A stretch of 64,000 nucleotides of DNA from GCA-2746365 sp963711255 (GTDB taxonomy: Bacteria > Pseudomonadota > Gammaproteobacteria > SZUA-229). A program made the translations under genes and the position numbers. The DNA is taken from positions 15,676 to 79,675 of the forward strand of contig CAVQDO010000034.1 in the NCBI GenBank assembly GCA_963711255.1, written 5' to 3'. Each line of letters opens with the position of its first letter. The stretch's first letter is position 1. This document shows, piece after piece, positions 1 through 8,802 of this stretch. Under the pieces are notes generated by a model. It made no database searches. It had not been told where the DNA came from and saw nothing but the letters and a program-made list of their open reading frames with translations.

Positions 1-1
1 G

Positions 2-532
2 TTCGGATTCGGTTTTGCGCTGGTTCCCCTGTATGACGTGTTTTGCGACATTACGGGACTAAATGGAAAAACGGATGGTCGCTATGTATCGCAGGAAGCA
101 GTACAGGTCGATACCACTAGAACGATAAAAGTCGAGTTTCTGGCAAATTTAAACGAAGAGATGCCCTGGGAATTTAAGCCGCTAACAAGGACGGTTAAGG
201 TGCACCCGGGTGAATCTGCACGCGTTGAGTACGTTGCCAGAAATAAAACAGATAGAGACATCGTCGGTCAGGCTATTCCCAGTGTAAGCCCGGGACAGGC
301 TGCAGGCCATTTTCAGAAGACAGAATGTTTCTGTTTTACTGAACAGGTATTAAAAGCCGGCGAAGAAAAGATAATGCCAGTGATCTTTATGATTGATCCA
401 TCAATTGATGAAGATGTACATGAAGTTACACTGGCTTATACATTTTTTATAAAACCAGGATCAGAGGACGCGAATGCGGCGAATGATAAAAAACATTCAA
501 CTGCTCTAAGCACACCTTTGGCACAATACTAA
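2..532 (+). CDS. ctaG: Cytochrome c oxidase assembly protein CtaG/Cox11 (5' end cut by window)
   Basis: Cox11-family copper chaperone, which delivers copper to the CuB centre of cytochrome oxidase subunit I; it is membrane anchored with its globular domain in the periplasm. The frame is open from base 2, so the N-terminal anchor lies outside the window; the visible protein starts with FGFGFALVPLYDVFCDITG, typical just after the Cox11 transmembrane helix. The CFCF copper-binding motif is present (ECFCFTEQ), followed by the usual PVIFMIDP strand. An internal GTG at 38 is not the true start. It is followed 19 bp later by the subunit III gene, as in many proteobacterial cox operons; subunits I and II are expected to the left. 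The C-terminal tail (GSEDANAANDKKHS...) is longer and less conserved than usual. Confidence 0.95.
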   Translation, partial: FGFGFALVPLYDVFCDITGLNGKTDGRYVSQEAVQVDTTRTIKVEFLANLNEEMPWEFKPLTRTVKVHPGESARVEYVARNKTDRDIVGQAIPSVSPGQAAGHFQKTECFCFTEQVLKAGEEKIMPVIFMIDPSIDEDVHEVTLAYTFFIKPGSEDANAANDKKHSTALSTPLAQY

Positions 533-551
533 AAAAAACAGGAAATAAACT

Positions 552-1430
552 ATGTCATCAAGTACAAACCATGATGTATATTTCATACCAGAACCAAGTA
601 AATGGCCTGTTGTAGGTACTATTGCCTTAACAACGTCTGTTATCGGTGCGGTTACATCTATACATGCAGGGTCAATTAATATGATTCTGCCCGTCGGCTT
701 ATTAATGATCGCTTATCTGTTCTTCGGATGGTTCGGCGCTGTTATTAAAGAGTCAATGGCCGATAGCTACAATCCTCAGGTGGATAAATCGTTCCGTATC
801 GGTATGTTGTGGTTCATTTTCTCAGAAGTTATGTTCTTTGCTGCCTTCTTTGGTGCCCTGTTCTATGCCCGCGTTATTGCGATGGAATGGCTGGGTGGTG
901 CAAGTAATAATGCGATGACACATGAGCTGTTATGGCCAGCATTCGATGCTGTGTGGCCAATAATGACTAACCCGGATAATGCGAAATTTGCCGGTCCTAG
1001 TGAAGTCATTCCAGCAAGCGGATTACCTGCCTGGAATACTGCCATCCTGTTAGCTTCTTCTGTAACCGTGACTATTGCTCATCACGCTTTGCGTGCAAAC
1101 CACAGAAAACCGTTAATATTATGGCTGGCCGCTACGGTGTTACTGGGCTGTATCTTCCTTGTGCTGCAGGCTGAAGAGTATATTCATGCCTATACTGAAC
1201 TTGGTCTGACCATGGAATCTGGTATTTACGGCAGCACTTTCTTTATGTTGACGGGCTTCCACGGCTTTCATGTAACCATGGGTACAACCATGTTACTGAT
1301 CATGCTGATACGTGCGATTAAGGGTCACTTTACACCTGAAAAACACTTTGCTTTTGAAGCGGTTGCCTGGTACTGGCACTTTGTAGACGTTGTCTGGCTA
1401 GGATTGTTTATCTTCGTTTACTGGTTCTAG
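552..1430 (+). CDS. ctaE: Cytochrome c oxidase subunit III
   Basis: Subunit III of an aa3-type haem-copper oxidase, an integral inner-membrane protein that stabilises the catalytic core. The 292 residues fit a seven-helix subunit III. Visible family signatures include FRIGMLWFIFSEVMFFAAFFGAL (helix III), the QAEEY segment, GSTFFMLTGFHGFHV and the C-terminal WYWHFVDVVWL helix. A Shine-Dalgarno AGGA lies seven bases before the ATG. It follows ctaG closely, so the two are very likely co-transcribed. A loop of about 45 residues between helices III and IV (WLGGASNNAMTHELLWPAF...) is typical of gammaproteobacterial versions. No odd features. Confidence 0.97.
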   Translation: MSSSTNHDVYFIPEPSKWPVVGTIALTTSVIGAVTSIHAGSINMILPVGLLMIAYLFFGWFGAVIKESMADSYNPQVDKSFRIGMLWFIFSEVMFFAAFFGALFYARVIAMEWLGGASNNAMTHELLWPAFDAVWPIMTNPDNAKFAGPSEVIPASGLPAWNTAILLASSVTVTIAHHALRANHRKPLILWLAATVLLGCIFLVLQAEEYIHAYTELGLTMESGIYGSTFFMLTGFHGFHVTMGTTMLLIMLIRAIKGHFTPEKHFAFEAVAWYWHFVDVVWLGLFIFVYWF

Positions 1431-1483
1431 AAGAGCAGTGAAAATATAAAGCAGTTAATTACTAATAATTCACTGTTTTATTA

Positions 1484-1684
1484 TTACAGGCCATGTGGTG
1501 TAATAAACCCCATGGCCTGTCCTATTAAGAGCAGAATAAAAATAAGTACCGACAGGCCGATTCGCCAGCTTAGTGACTTCACCATTTTGTCAGATTGATC
1601 TCCTTTGGACATAGCCACCAGTGCGGAGCCAAGGCTTATCAGAACTACCACTAATAAGCCCAGAATGACGATTTTAAATACCAT
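1484..1684 (-). CDS. DUF2909 family small twin-transmembrane protein
   Basis: A 66-residue protein with two predicted membrane helices (about 3-25 and 43-60) joined by a short polar loop (MSKGDQSDKMVKSLSWR). Length, two-helix layout and the loop fit the DUF2909 (twin transmembrane) family, often found in reverse orientation beside oxidase subunit III in Gammaproteobacteria, exactly as here. Function unknown; the neighbourhood suggests a link with oxidase assembly, but that is inference. It is convergent with subunit III and divergent from the SURF1 gene, with only 34 bp to the SURF1 start. An inverted repeat (AGGCCATG...CATGGCCT, 1488-1518) overlaps its last codons. Confidence 0.8.
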   Translation of the reverse strand: MVFKIVILGLLVVVLISLGSALVAMSKGDQSDKMVKSLSWRIGLSVLIFILLLIGQAMGFITPHGL

Positions 1685-1718
1685 GTGTTTTCCTGATTAC
1701 GATCTTTTTAATTTCTAG

Positions 1719-2477
1719 ATGAATTTAAATGCAATAAAAAATATTCGCTTAATGTCGATTACTGTTGCTTCTTTCCATTTCAACCCGGGAATTATAAGTA
1801 GCCTGGTAACTGCTGTGCTGCTATACACAATGCTGTCACTGGGAAACTGGCAACTTGGACGTGCGGACTATAAGGATACTTTACAACAAAAGATTGCTGA
1901 ACGAAAAAATTTAATGCCTTCAGGCATTAATGATTTGCCGGAAACACTCGACGATCGCCGCTATCTTCCGTTAAAATTTATCGCAGAATATGACCTTGAG
2001 CACAGCTTTCTACTGGATAACATAACTTTTAACGGCAAGGTTGGTTATCACGTTTATACCGCGGTAAAATTAGCTGCCGGCAAGGCCATACTGGTGAACC
2101 GGGGTTTTATTGCACAGGGTGCTTCGCGCCAGCAATTACCCGAATTAATAACACCCGGTGGTAAAATTGAAATCAATGGCTTGCTCGACCTGCCACCTTC
2201 ACGGGCCCTGGTGCTGGCTGAAAATTTTCATGACAGCAGCCAGTGGCCTATGGTTTTACAGTATATAGACCTGAATGAACTGAATGAAATTACAGAATAT
2301 GAACTGTATGATATGGTGCTCTGGCTTGATAAGGAAGAGCCCGGTATTTTTGATTATGATCTGCCGGTACTCAACTTAAATTCGGCAAAAAATAATGGTT
2401 ATGCCTTTCAATGGTTCGCCATGTCGCTGGCTTTGGTTCTGATTTATATCTTTGTTAATACCCGGCGTAAACAATAA
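1719..2477 (+). CDS. SURF1 family cytochrome oxidase biogenesis protein
   Basis: SURF1-like factor that assists haem a insertion into cytochrome oxidase. Topology matches: an N-terminal helix at about 23-42, a periplasmic domain, and a C-terminal helix at about 230-247 ending in basic residues (NTRRKQ). The family signatures LGNWQLGRADYK, RRYLPLKF and VLVNRGFIAQG are visible. The N-terminus is uncertain: 1719 gives 252 residues, and a second ATG at 1752 would give 241; neither has a clear ribosome site. It lies between subunit III and the oxidase assembly genes ctaB and SCO, the usual place. Confidence 0.9.
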   Translation: MNLNAIKNIRLMSITVASFHFNPGIISSLVTAVLLYTMLSLGNWQLGRADYKDTLQQKIAERKNLMPSGINDLPETLDDRRYLPLKFIAEYDLEHSFLLDNITFNGKVGYHVYTAVKLAAGKAILVNRGFIAQGASRQQLPELITPGGKIEINGLLDLPPSRALVLAENFHDSSQWPMVLQYIDLNELNEITEYELYDMVLWLDKEEPGIFDYDLPVLNLNSAKNNGYAFQWFAMSLALVLIYIFVNTRRKQ

Positions 2478-2514
2478 GTTAGAGCTAAATAGACAACTAT
2501 TAAACGATGCAATT

Positions 2515-3168
2515 ATGAATGATACAAACAGTGATAATACAAGCAGTAACCCGGTTAACAGACCTGTTAACAATGCTATGCAGGGTAAAAAAAATCCGTA
2601 CACCGTATGGTTTGTTGTTATTGCCTTCATCGCACCGGTTGCGCTGGCGTACATCATGTTCTTCTTTGTTGATGTCTCTTCATTTACCAATCGCGGTGAA
2701 ATTTTAAATCCGATTGTCCATATTGAAGATTTCGAGCTTAAAAATGAAAACGGAGAACTAATTGCAAAAGAAGAACTAACTTATAAGTGGCGCCTGGTTT
2801 CTTTTTTAAGCAGCGAATGCAATACCGAATGCCAGGCCCGTCTGTTTGATACGCGACAGATACATAAAGCATTAGGCAAGAACCAGCATCGTATCATGCG
2901 TATGTTTGTCCACCTTGAACCTGCCGGTGAGGCATTGAAAAAACTGATAGAAGAAACGCATCCAGGCGTTATTCATGTTTATGGCGACGCTGAAATGATC
3001 ACTAAAGTGTTGGCTAAAAATATTCGCAGTGACGCAGCGATTAACAATAATGAAACCTATATTATGGATCCTATGGGTAACGTAATGATGCGTTTCACGC
3101 AGGACCAGCCTAATAAAGACTTTCTCTATGATTTACGTAAATTATTGAAGGCTTCACAAATTGGATAA
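2515..3168 (+). CDS. Membrane-anchored thioredoxin-fold protein of the oxidase assembly cluster
   Basis: About 217 residues: a polar N-terminus, one membrane helix at about 30-52 (VWFVVIAFIAPVALAYIMFF), then a soluble domain predicted to face the periplasm. Segments such as YKWRLVSFLSSECNTECQARL and ETYIMDPMGNVMMRF resemble the SCO/thioredoxin fold, including a CxxxC pair in the position of the SCO copper motif. Genes of this kind sit between SURF1 and ctaA in many gammaproteobacterial cox clusters and are annotated as hypothetical. The open frame begins at 2452, inside the SURF1 gene; I chose the ATG at 2515 because it avoids the overlap and starts a plausible cytoplasmic tail. A role in copper or redox handling is inference. 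Confidence 0.75.
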   Translation: MNDTNSDNTSSNPVNRPVNNAMQGKKNPYTVWFVVIAFIAPVALAYIMFFFVDVSSFTNRGEILNPIVHIEDFELKNENGELIAKEELTYKWRLVSFLSSECNTECQARLFDTRQIHKALGKNQHRIMRMFVHLEPAGEALKKLIEETHPGVIHVYGDAEMITKVLAKNIRSDAAINNNETYIMDPMGNVMMRFTQDQPNKDFLYDLRKLLKASQIG

Positions 3169-3361
3169 TACAAAAACACAAATGTACGGCATCAGCTATA
3201 AGCTTGCCTTGAATGTCGTTTTACCATTACCATTGGCCGTCGCAGTTGCCCATAACGGTGTTGCAGTCTTACTGTTTGTTAATGAGCCTGGCAACCCTGG
3301 TGCATTATTCGGGCCTGAAAACGAAACAGCGCAGTTAGCATTAAGTAATAACTGGCAATAA
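3161..3361 (+). pseudogene. ctaA: Probable collapsed remnant of haem A synthase gene ctaA (COX15)
   Basis: This 66-codon frame occupies the slot where ctaA normally lies, between the thioredoxin-fold gene and ctaB. Its start (TTG at 3161, overlapping the previous stop; ATG at 3182) gives YGISYKLAL, like a CtaA N-terminus. It then jumps straight to NVVLPLPLAVAVAHNGVAVLL, which resembles the last conserved helix of CtaA with its haem-ligand histidine. The six or so helices between are missing (CtaA is usually over 300 residues), and the tail VNEPGNPGALFGPENETAQ matches nothing I know. I infer an internal deletion of roughly 900 bp. It could instead be an unrelated small membrane protein or an assembly collapse. 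Confidence 0.5.
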
Positions 3362-3383
3362 TAAATAACTGGATAATTTCGTA

Positions 3384-4340
3384 ATGAATAGCAAAACCGA
3401 AAGCATCGATAAGGTCAGGTCCGAGAAGGCTACCTGGCGTGATTACTATGATTTGTGCAAGCCAAAAGTGGTCATGCTATTACTGCTTACCTCGATAGTT
3501 GGTGTTGTTCTGGCTAGCCCACCGGGTGAGATTTCATTATTTATCCTGGTAATGTCTACCCTGGGTATTGGCCTGGGTTCGGCTGCTGGCGCCGCAATTA
3601 ATCAGATCGTTGAGCGGGATAGCGATGCCAGGATGGCCCGCACTGAAAACCGCCCCCTTCCCCAGGGTCGCGTAAGCCAGCAAAACGCCTTTATTTTCGC
3701 CATCATGATGGCGGCAGCATCGGTATTCATTTTAACGGCCTGGATCAATGTGCTTACCGCGGTACTGACTTTTGCCAGTATGATCGGGTATGCTGTTGTT
3801 TATACCATGTATTTGAAGAAAGCCACGCCGCAAAATATTGTTATTGGCGGGCTTGCCGGCGCGACACCACCGTTACTCGGCTGGACCTCGGTTACCGGCG
3901 CGGTAGATGCACACGGTTTGCTGCTGGTACTGATTATTTATACCTGGACGCCGCCACATTTCTGGGCACTGGCGATACACCGTCGTGATGATTACGCAAA
4001 AGTTAATCTGCCAATGCTGCCTGTGACGCACGGCATTCAATTTACCAAGTATTCAATACTGGGTTATACCATCCTGATGTTCATGGTTACCCTGCTGCCC
4101 TATCTTGCTTTCATGCGAGGTGAGTTTTACCTGGTATCTGCTGTAATACTAGGTATCTACTTCTTTTATAAAGTCTTTATGCTGATGTTTAGCAGTCGTA
4201 AAAATGCAGCAATTTCCACTTTTGTCTATTCAATAAATTATTTGATGTTGCTGTTTATTGCCATGGTAATCGACCATTATTTTGCCGGCACTGTTAGTCA
4301 GTTTTTGTGTGAAAACCTACAATATAAATGTTATCCATAA
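3384..4340 (+). CDS. ctaB: Protohaem IX farnesyltransferase (haem O synthase)
   Basis: UbiA-family prenyltransferase that adds a farnesyl group to protohaem, giving haem O, the precursor of haem A. The 318 residues form about nine membrane helices after a short cytoplasmic start (RDYYDLCKPKVVMLLLLTS). Both polyprenyl-diphosphate-binding motifs are visible: NQIVERDSDARMARTENRPLP and the later YTWTPPHFWALAIHRRDDYAK region. It is preceded by the apparent ctaA remnant and followed by SCO. The enzyme looks intact, so haem O should be made; whether haem A is made depends on a ctaA elsewhere. Confidence 0.96.
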   Translation: MNSKTESIDKVRSEKATWRDYYDLCKPKVVMLLLLTSIVGVVLASPPGEISLFILVMSTLGIGLGSAAGAAINQIVERDSDARMARTENRPLPQGRVSQQNAFIFAIMMAAASVFILTAWINVLTAVLTFASMIGYAVVYTMYLKKATPQNIVIGGLAGATPPLLGWTSVTGAVDAHGLLLVLIIYTWTPPHFWALAIHRRDDYAKVNLPMLPVTHGIQFTKYSILGYTILMFMVTLLPYLAFMRGEFYLVSAVILGIYFFYKVFMLMFSSRKNAAISTFVYSINYLMLLFIAMVIDHYFAGTVSQFLCENLQYKCYP

Positions 4341-4466
4341 TAAGGATTTTCTATCACTTTTATTGCCGGTAACTTGATCTAGCTCCATTTCTGCAACTGT
4401 GTAATATGTGTATACTGCTTGGATAATAACTATTTAATGAGCCTGCTTTGGCAGGTGTAATTTTCT

Positions 4467-5225
4467 ATGTCTCTAAAATCAAGTAGTTTTGTTCTAGGCG
4501 CAGCTCTCGCTGCGTTATCAGCAGGTTACCTGCTGTCCGTGGTGCTGCAGGATGCAGTTGATCAAGATTTTGAAGCGGTCAATGAAAAAGCGCTGGAAGA
4601 TGCGCGCAAGTATTTCTCGCCGATTCAAGGTTCAATTTTGTCACCAACACGAAAGATTGCGGTGCCTGATCTGACCAAGGATAACGGTGAAGCTTTTACC
4701 CTGGATGATTTAACCGGTAAATGGCATTTGTTGTTTTTTGGTTATACGCATTGCCCGGATATATGCCCGACCACGATGGGAACGCTTGCCCAGGCAAAAA
4801 AAATATCGAAGGTGAACAATCATATCTTTCCTGACGTCATATTCATCTCGGTCGATCCCGAGCGTGACAAGGTTGAATTGCTGGGTGACTATGTCCGCTA
4901 TTTTGATAAAGACTTTATTGGTGTCACCGGCAGTGAAGATATGATTAAAGCGCTTACACTGCAGGTTAGCGTGGTTTATATGAAAATGGCTGAGCAGAAG
5001 CCGCAGAAAAAATCAGTAAAACATGCCAAGAAAGATGCCGGGAAAGATAAAGTAGCGAACAAGGACGCAGAAAGCAGCGGTTACCTTGTTGATCACAGTT
5101 CTGCCCTGCTGCTTGTTAATCCTGAAGGTCGCCTGGTAGCTTTTTTAAATCCGCCGCATAGTCCTGACGTTATTATTGATAGCTTCCAGTCCGTGGTTAA
5201 TCAAAGCAATATGCCAAGCTTCTAA
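4467..5225 (+). CDS. SCO1/SenC family copper chaperone
   Basis: Thioredoxin-fold protein that helps load the CuA site of oxidase subunit II. An N-terminal helix at about 7-27 anchors or exports it. The copper ligands are visible: Cys96 and Cys100 in GYTHCPDICPTTMG and His210 in YLVDHSSALLLV. Between the two ligand regions is an unusual lysine-rich insertion at about 176-204 (alternating KK, AKKDAGKDK), absent from typical SCO proteins of about 200 residues and explaining the length of 252. An AGGTG ribosome site lies nine bases before the ATG. It ends the oxidase cluster and is convergent with secF. Confidence 0.93.
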   Translation: MSLKSSSFVLGAALAALSAGYLLSVVLQDAVDQDFEAVNEKALEDARKYFSPIQGSILSPTRKIAVPDLTKDNGEAFTLDDLTGKWHLLFFGYTHCPDICPTTMGTLAQAKKISKVNNHIFPDVIFISVDPERDKVELLGDYVRYFDKDFIGVTGSEDMIKALTLQVSVVYMKMAEQKPQKKSVKHAKKDAGKDKVANKDAESSGYLVDHSSALLLVNPEGRLVAFLNPPHSPDVIIDSFQSVVNQSNMPSF

Positions 5226-5302
5226 GCTCTGTTCTCTAGCCTGTGGTTCAGGTTGCTATTCAGAATGCTCGCCGTTACTCAGAAAGAAGACGGCTTAACA
5301 AA

Positions 5303-6244
5303 CTAAGGCGCATCGTCAACCACTTCTTCTTTAGCCGCAATCAGGAAATCCTGCTTGTGTATATTCATTACCATTAATGTGCTGCTGGCAATGTAAATAG
5401 ATGAATAGGTACCAATGACAACACCAATGATCAGGGCAAAGGCAAATCCATGAATGATCTCACCACCGAAGTAGAACAGCGCAAATAACACCAGCAAGGT
5501 GGTTAATGAAGTTACCAGTGTTCTTGCCAGTGTCTGGTTGATTGATATATTTAAAATTTCTTCTGGCGAGGTTTTCCTGATACTTCTGAATGTTTCGCGA
5601 ATTCGGTCAAGCACCACTACGGTATCATTCAATGAATAACCGATAACCGCCAGGATGGAAGCCAGAACGGTAAGGTCAAACTCCAGCTGAAATAAGGAGA
5701 ATGCACCGATGGTTATGATAACGTCATGTACCAGCGCCAGGATTGCGCCTACGGCTGATTTTAGCTGGAAGCGAAGGCTGATATAGATAAGGATGCCACC
5801 AAGAGCTACCAGCAAGGCAATGCCGCCATCGTCCCTTAATTCATCGCCTACCTGTGGGCCGACGAACTCTACCCGTCGCATGGTTACTTCCTGCTCAGAG
5901 GTGCTTTTTAAGACGGCTAAAATATTGTCACCAATAGTGGCTTTGTTGATATCTTCACGCGGTGCTATGCGAACAATAATATCTTTCGAGGAGCCAAAAT
6001 TCTGCACCTGGGCATCCTTGAATTTTGCAGTGGCCAGAGCGTCTCTTACCTGCTCAAGGTTTACATCGTTCTTGTAGCCCGCTTCTATTAAATATCCGCC
6101 GGTAAAGTCGATGCCGAGGTTTAGGCCTTTAGTAGCGATGCTGCCCAGGGAAATTAAAATTAGCACTAATGAGAAAACCATGGCTGGTTTTCGTTTGTTC
6201 ATGAAATTAATTAATGTCTTGTTGCTTGCGTGTGTTTGAGACAT
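5303..6244 (-). CDS. secF: Protein translocase subunit SecF
   Basis: Inner-membrane RND-type subunit that works with SecD to pull exported proteins through SecYEG using the proton gradient. The 313 residues contain helix 1 (FSLVLILISLGSIATKGL), the LGIDFTGGYLIE segment, a short periplasmic domain, and five C-terminal helices with VIGYSLNDTVVVLDRIRE and the TSLTTLLVLFALFYFGG region typical of SecF. It lies 41 bp downstream of secD and is the last gene of the queA-tgt-yajC-secD-secF operon. No terminator is obvious in the 77 bp before the convergent SCO gene. Confidence 0.97.
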   Translation of the reverse strand: MSQTHASNKTLINFMNKRKPAMVFSLVLILISLGSIATKGLNLGIDFTGGYLIEAGYKNDVNLEQVRDALATAKFKDAQVQNFGSSKDIIVRIAPREDINKATIGDNILAVLKSTSEQEVTMRRVEFVGPQVGDELRDDGGIALLVALGGILIYISLRFQLKSAVGAILALVHDVIITIGAFSLFQLEFDLTVLASILAVIGYSLNDTVVVLDRIRETFRSIRKTSPEEILNISINQTLARTLVTSLTTLLVLFALFYFGGEIIHGFAFALIIGVVIGTYSSIYIASSTLMVMNIHKQDFLIAAKEEVVDDAP

Positions 6245-6285
6245 ATCGTTTACCTGATGTTGGGTATTTTTAATTATTATTCGGT

Positions 6286-8136
6286 TTAGATCGATAACTT
6301 TTTAATATCGTGGTTACCGTAGAGCTTGTTAACGATGGCACGGGTGCCAACAATAGCGGTAAACATCGATGTTAAAATACCAATACTTAAAGTAATCGCG
6401 AAACCTTTGACCGGACCGGTGCCAAGGGAAAATAGCACAATGGCAGCGAGCAAGGTGGTGACGTTTGCATCAGTAATGGTGCTGAATGCTTTTTCATAAC
6501 CGGAGTGAATGCTCGCCTGCGGAGAATTGCCGTTTTTAATTTCTTCCTTGATGCGTTCAAAGATCAGCACGTTTGCATCCACTGCCATACCGACCGTGAG
6601 AACGATGCCGGCGATACCGGGTAGCGTTAATGTTGCCTGCAACAATGAAAGCACGGCGATAATAATGACCAGGTTTGCGGTTAATGCGATATTGGCTATT
6701 ATGCCAAAACCTTTGTAGTAAACCGACATGAAAACCAGAACCAGGCAGAAACCGATAATAACGGACATGAAGCCTCTTTCAATATTATCTTTACCCAGGC
6801 TTGGGCCAACAGTTCGCTCTTCAATGATTTCTACTGGCGCGCGCAATGAGCCTGCTCGCAGCAACAGGGCCAGGTCACGAGCTTCCTGTGATTCCAGTCC
6901 GGTAATCTGAAAACGCGCACTGAACTGACCCTGGATTGTTGCAACGTTGATTACTTCTTTTGTTGTCGTGCGTTGTTTTCTGGTTACGTCACCGACACGT
7001 TTAGTTTCAATTTTATTTTCGATGAAGACAACGCCCATCGGGTTGCCGATATTGTCACGTGTTGTGTCGCCCATTTTATTGGCGCCTTTTCCGTTCAGGC
7101 GAACCGTTACTGCCGGTGTACCTTTCTGGCTGTCAAAAGTTGATGCGGCATCAACAATCTGGTCACCGGTCACAATGACTCGGCGGTTTAACAATACCGG
7201 GCTGCCGTCGCGTTCGTGGTAAAGAATAGAGTTAAGCGGTGTGCGGCCGGTTTTCTCAGCTTCCAGCCAGTCGGCACGTGTGCCTTCAGCCATTCGGAAT
7301 TCCAGTGTTGCGGTTGCGCCAAGAATCTTTTTCGCGCCGGCTGTGTCCTGTATGCCCGGTAATTGCACAACAATACGTGAACTTCCCTGCTGCTGGATTA
7401 GCGGTTCGGCAACGCCCAGCTCGTTAACACGGTTGCGCAGGGTAATAATGTTTTGCTGCAATGCGGCTTTCTTTTCGTTTCTGATGGCAACATCAGAAAG
7501 TTTTGCATGCAGGCTTAAGGTGTCTTCATCTTCACTAAATTCCAGTTCGCGGAACTGGCGTGGCAGTTGTTCTGCCGCTGACTGCATATGCTCAAGTTCA
7601 CGGAAGTTAATGTGCATACCATCATCGTCACGGCGTACCCCGCGGTAGCGAATTTTCTCTTCACGAAGGTAGCTGCGAATATCGGATAGCGTGCTTTCTT
7701 CCAGGCGTTTTATGGCAGCAACCATATCGACTTCCATGAGGAAGTGGACGCCACCGCGCAAATCAAGGCCGAGGTACATTGGTGAAGCATTTAATGCACG
7801 TAACCAGTCTGGTGTAGCGGGTGCAAGGTTCAGTGCAACCAGGTACTGTTTGCCCAGTTCCTCTTTTAATGCATCAGCAGCAATCAGCTGTGTTTCAGTA
7901 TCATTGAATCTAACCAGTAAATGTCCCTGCACGACTTCTGAGGATTTGAAAGCGATGTCTCTGGACTGTATGGTTTGCTCGACTGCCATCCTGTCTTCTT
8001 CAAGCAAGGATTTTGTGCGATGGCTTATTTGTATAGCAGGGTCTTCACCATACAGGTTGGGCAAGGCATAGATGCTGGAGACCAGCAATACAACGGCGAG
8101 TAAAATGTATTTCCACAGTGGATATTGATTCAGCAT
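6286..8136 (-). CDS. secD: Protein translocase subunit SecD
   Basis: SecD, partner of SecF in protein export. The 616 residues comprise an N-terminal helix (about 8-26), a large periplasmic P1 domain beginning after YLGLDLRGGVHFLMEVD, the conserved GPSLGKDNIERG segment near 450, and five C-terminal helices including LPGIAGIVLTVGMAVDANVLIFERIKEE and the DANVTTLLAAIVLF signature. Length matches the enterobacterial protein. It sits between yajC and secF. The many shorter frames on the opposite strand across this gene are shadows. Confidence 0.97.
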   Translation of the reverse strand: MLNQYPLWKYILLAVVLLVSSIYALPNLYGEDPAIQISHRTKSLLEEDRMAVEQTIQSRDIAFKSSEVVQGHLLVRFNDTETQLIAADALKEELGKQYLVALNLAPATPDWLRALNASPMYLGLDLRGGVHFLMEVDMVAAIKRLEESTLSDIRSYLREEKIRYRGVRRDDDGMHINFRELEHMQSAAEQLPRQFRELEFSEDEDTLSLHAKLSDVAIRNEKKAALQQNIITLRNRVNELGVAEPLIQQQGSSRIVVQLPGIQDTAGAKKILGATATLEFRMAEGTRADWLEAEKTGRTPLNSILYHERDGSPVLLNRRVIVTGDQIVDAASTFDSQKGTPAVTVRLNGKGANKMGDTTRDNIGNPMGVVFIENKIETKRVGDVTRKQRTTTKEVINVATIQGQFSARFQITGLESQEARDLALLLRAGSLRAPVEIIEERTVGPSLGKDNIERGFMSVIIGFCLVLVFMSVYYKGFGIIANIALTANLVIIIAVLSLLQATLTLPGIAGIVLTVGMAVDANVLIFERIKEEIKNGNSPQASIHSGYEKAFSTITDANVTTLLAAIVLFSLGTGPVKGFAITLSIGILTSMFTAIVGTRAIVNKLYGNHDIKKLSI

Positions 8137-8310
8137 GGCTGAGTGTTCCCGGTTTTTGAAAGTTATTTTTGAATTATTCTTATATTTATAGTTAGTTAAA
8201 GCATCACTTATAAGCCGGCTTAAGCCTAAGTGGTTACTTTATATAGTCTATCTGGCAACAATAGCCACAGTATTAAATAATAGAACTGGCTACTGTTACC
8301 GCAGACTTTA

Positions 8311-8655
8311 TTACTTTGCCATGTCCTTTATTGTGCCTTTGGGCATTATGTTCTGAACGGCTGATTTCTGTATATTAATAGACACATTGCTGGCAATTTC
8401 CAGGGTGATGAAATCGTCAGTTACTTTGGTGATTTTGCCAAGGATGCCGCCTGAAGTAATGACTTCTTCACCTTTTTGCAGATCGCTTACCATTTTTTTA
8501 TGTTCTTTCTGGCGTTTGCTTTGCGGACGGATCAGGAAGAAATAAAATAATACAACCAGGCCAATCGGCAGTAGTAAAGATGCTAATGGATCAGCTGATT
8601 GCTGTGCTGCGGCAGTACCCGTTTCAGCAATTGCGTCGGAAATGAAAAAACTCAT
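8311..8655 (-). CDS. yajC: Sec translocon accessory protein YajC
   Basis: Small single-helix membrane protein that associates with SecDF. The 114 residues contain a short periplasmic start, one helix at about 26-45 (LLLPIGLVVLFYFFLIRP) followed directly by RPQSKRQKEHKKMVSDLQKG and the EEVITSGGILGKITKV domain, all characteristic of YajC. It lies 147 bp downstream of tgt and 174 bp upstream of secD in the conserved order. A ribosome site (GAGGATAATC) precedes the ATG. Confidence 0.96.
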   Translation of the reverse strand: MSFFISDAIAETGTAAAQQSADPLASLLLPIGLVVLFYFFLIRPQSKRQKEHKKMVSDLQKGEEVITSGGILGKITKVTDDFITLEIASNVSINIQKSAVQNIMPKGTIKDMAK

Positions 8656-8802
8656 GATTATCCTCGTAGAATTAGAAGTCCGGACTTTTTACCTGTTCCG
8701 GGTTACTTAATTATTATGGCCACTATTGAGTCCCGTTTATGGTTCTTTATAGCGGCCTTTAATGGCGCGATATTATGCCACAAATCCACCCCTTTCAGTG
8801 TT

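Noticed and set aside
7241..7648. 135-codon plus-strand frame opposite secD
   Set aside because: Antisense shadow of a clear secD; serine/arginine-rich composition is typical of such shadows.
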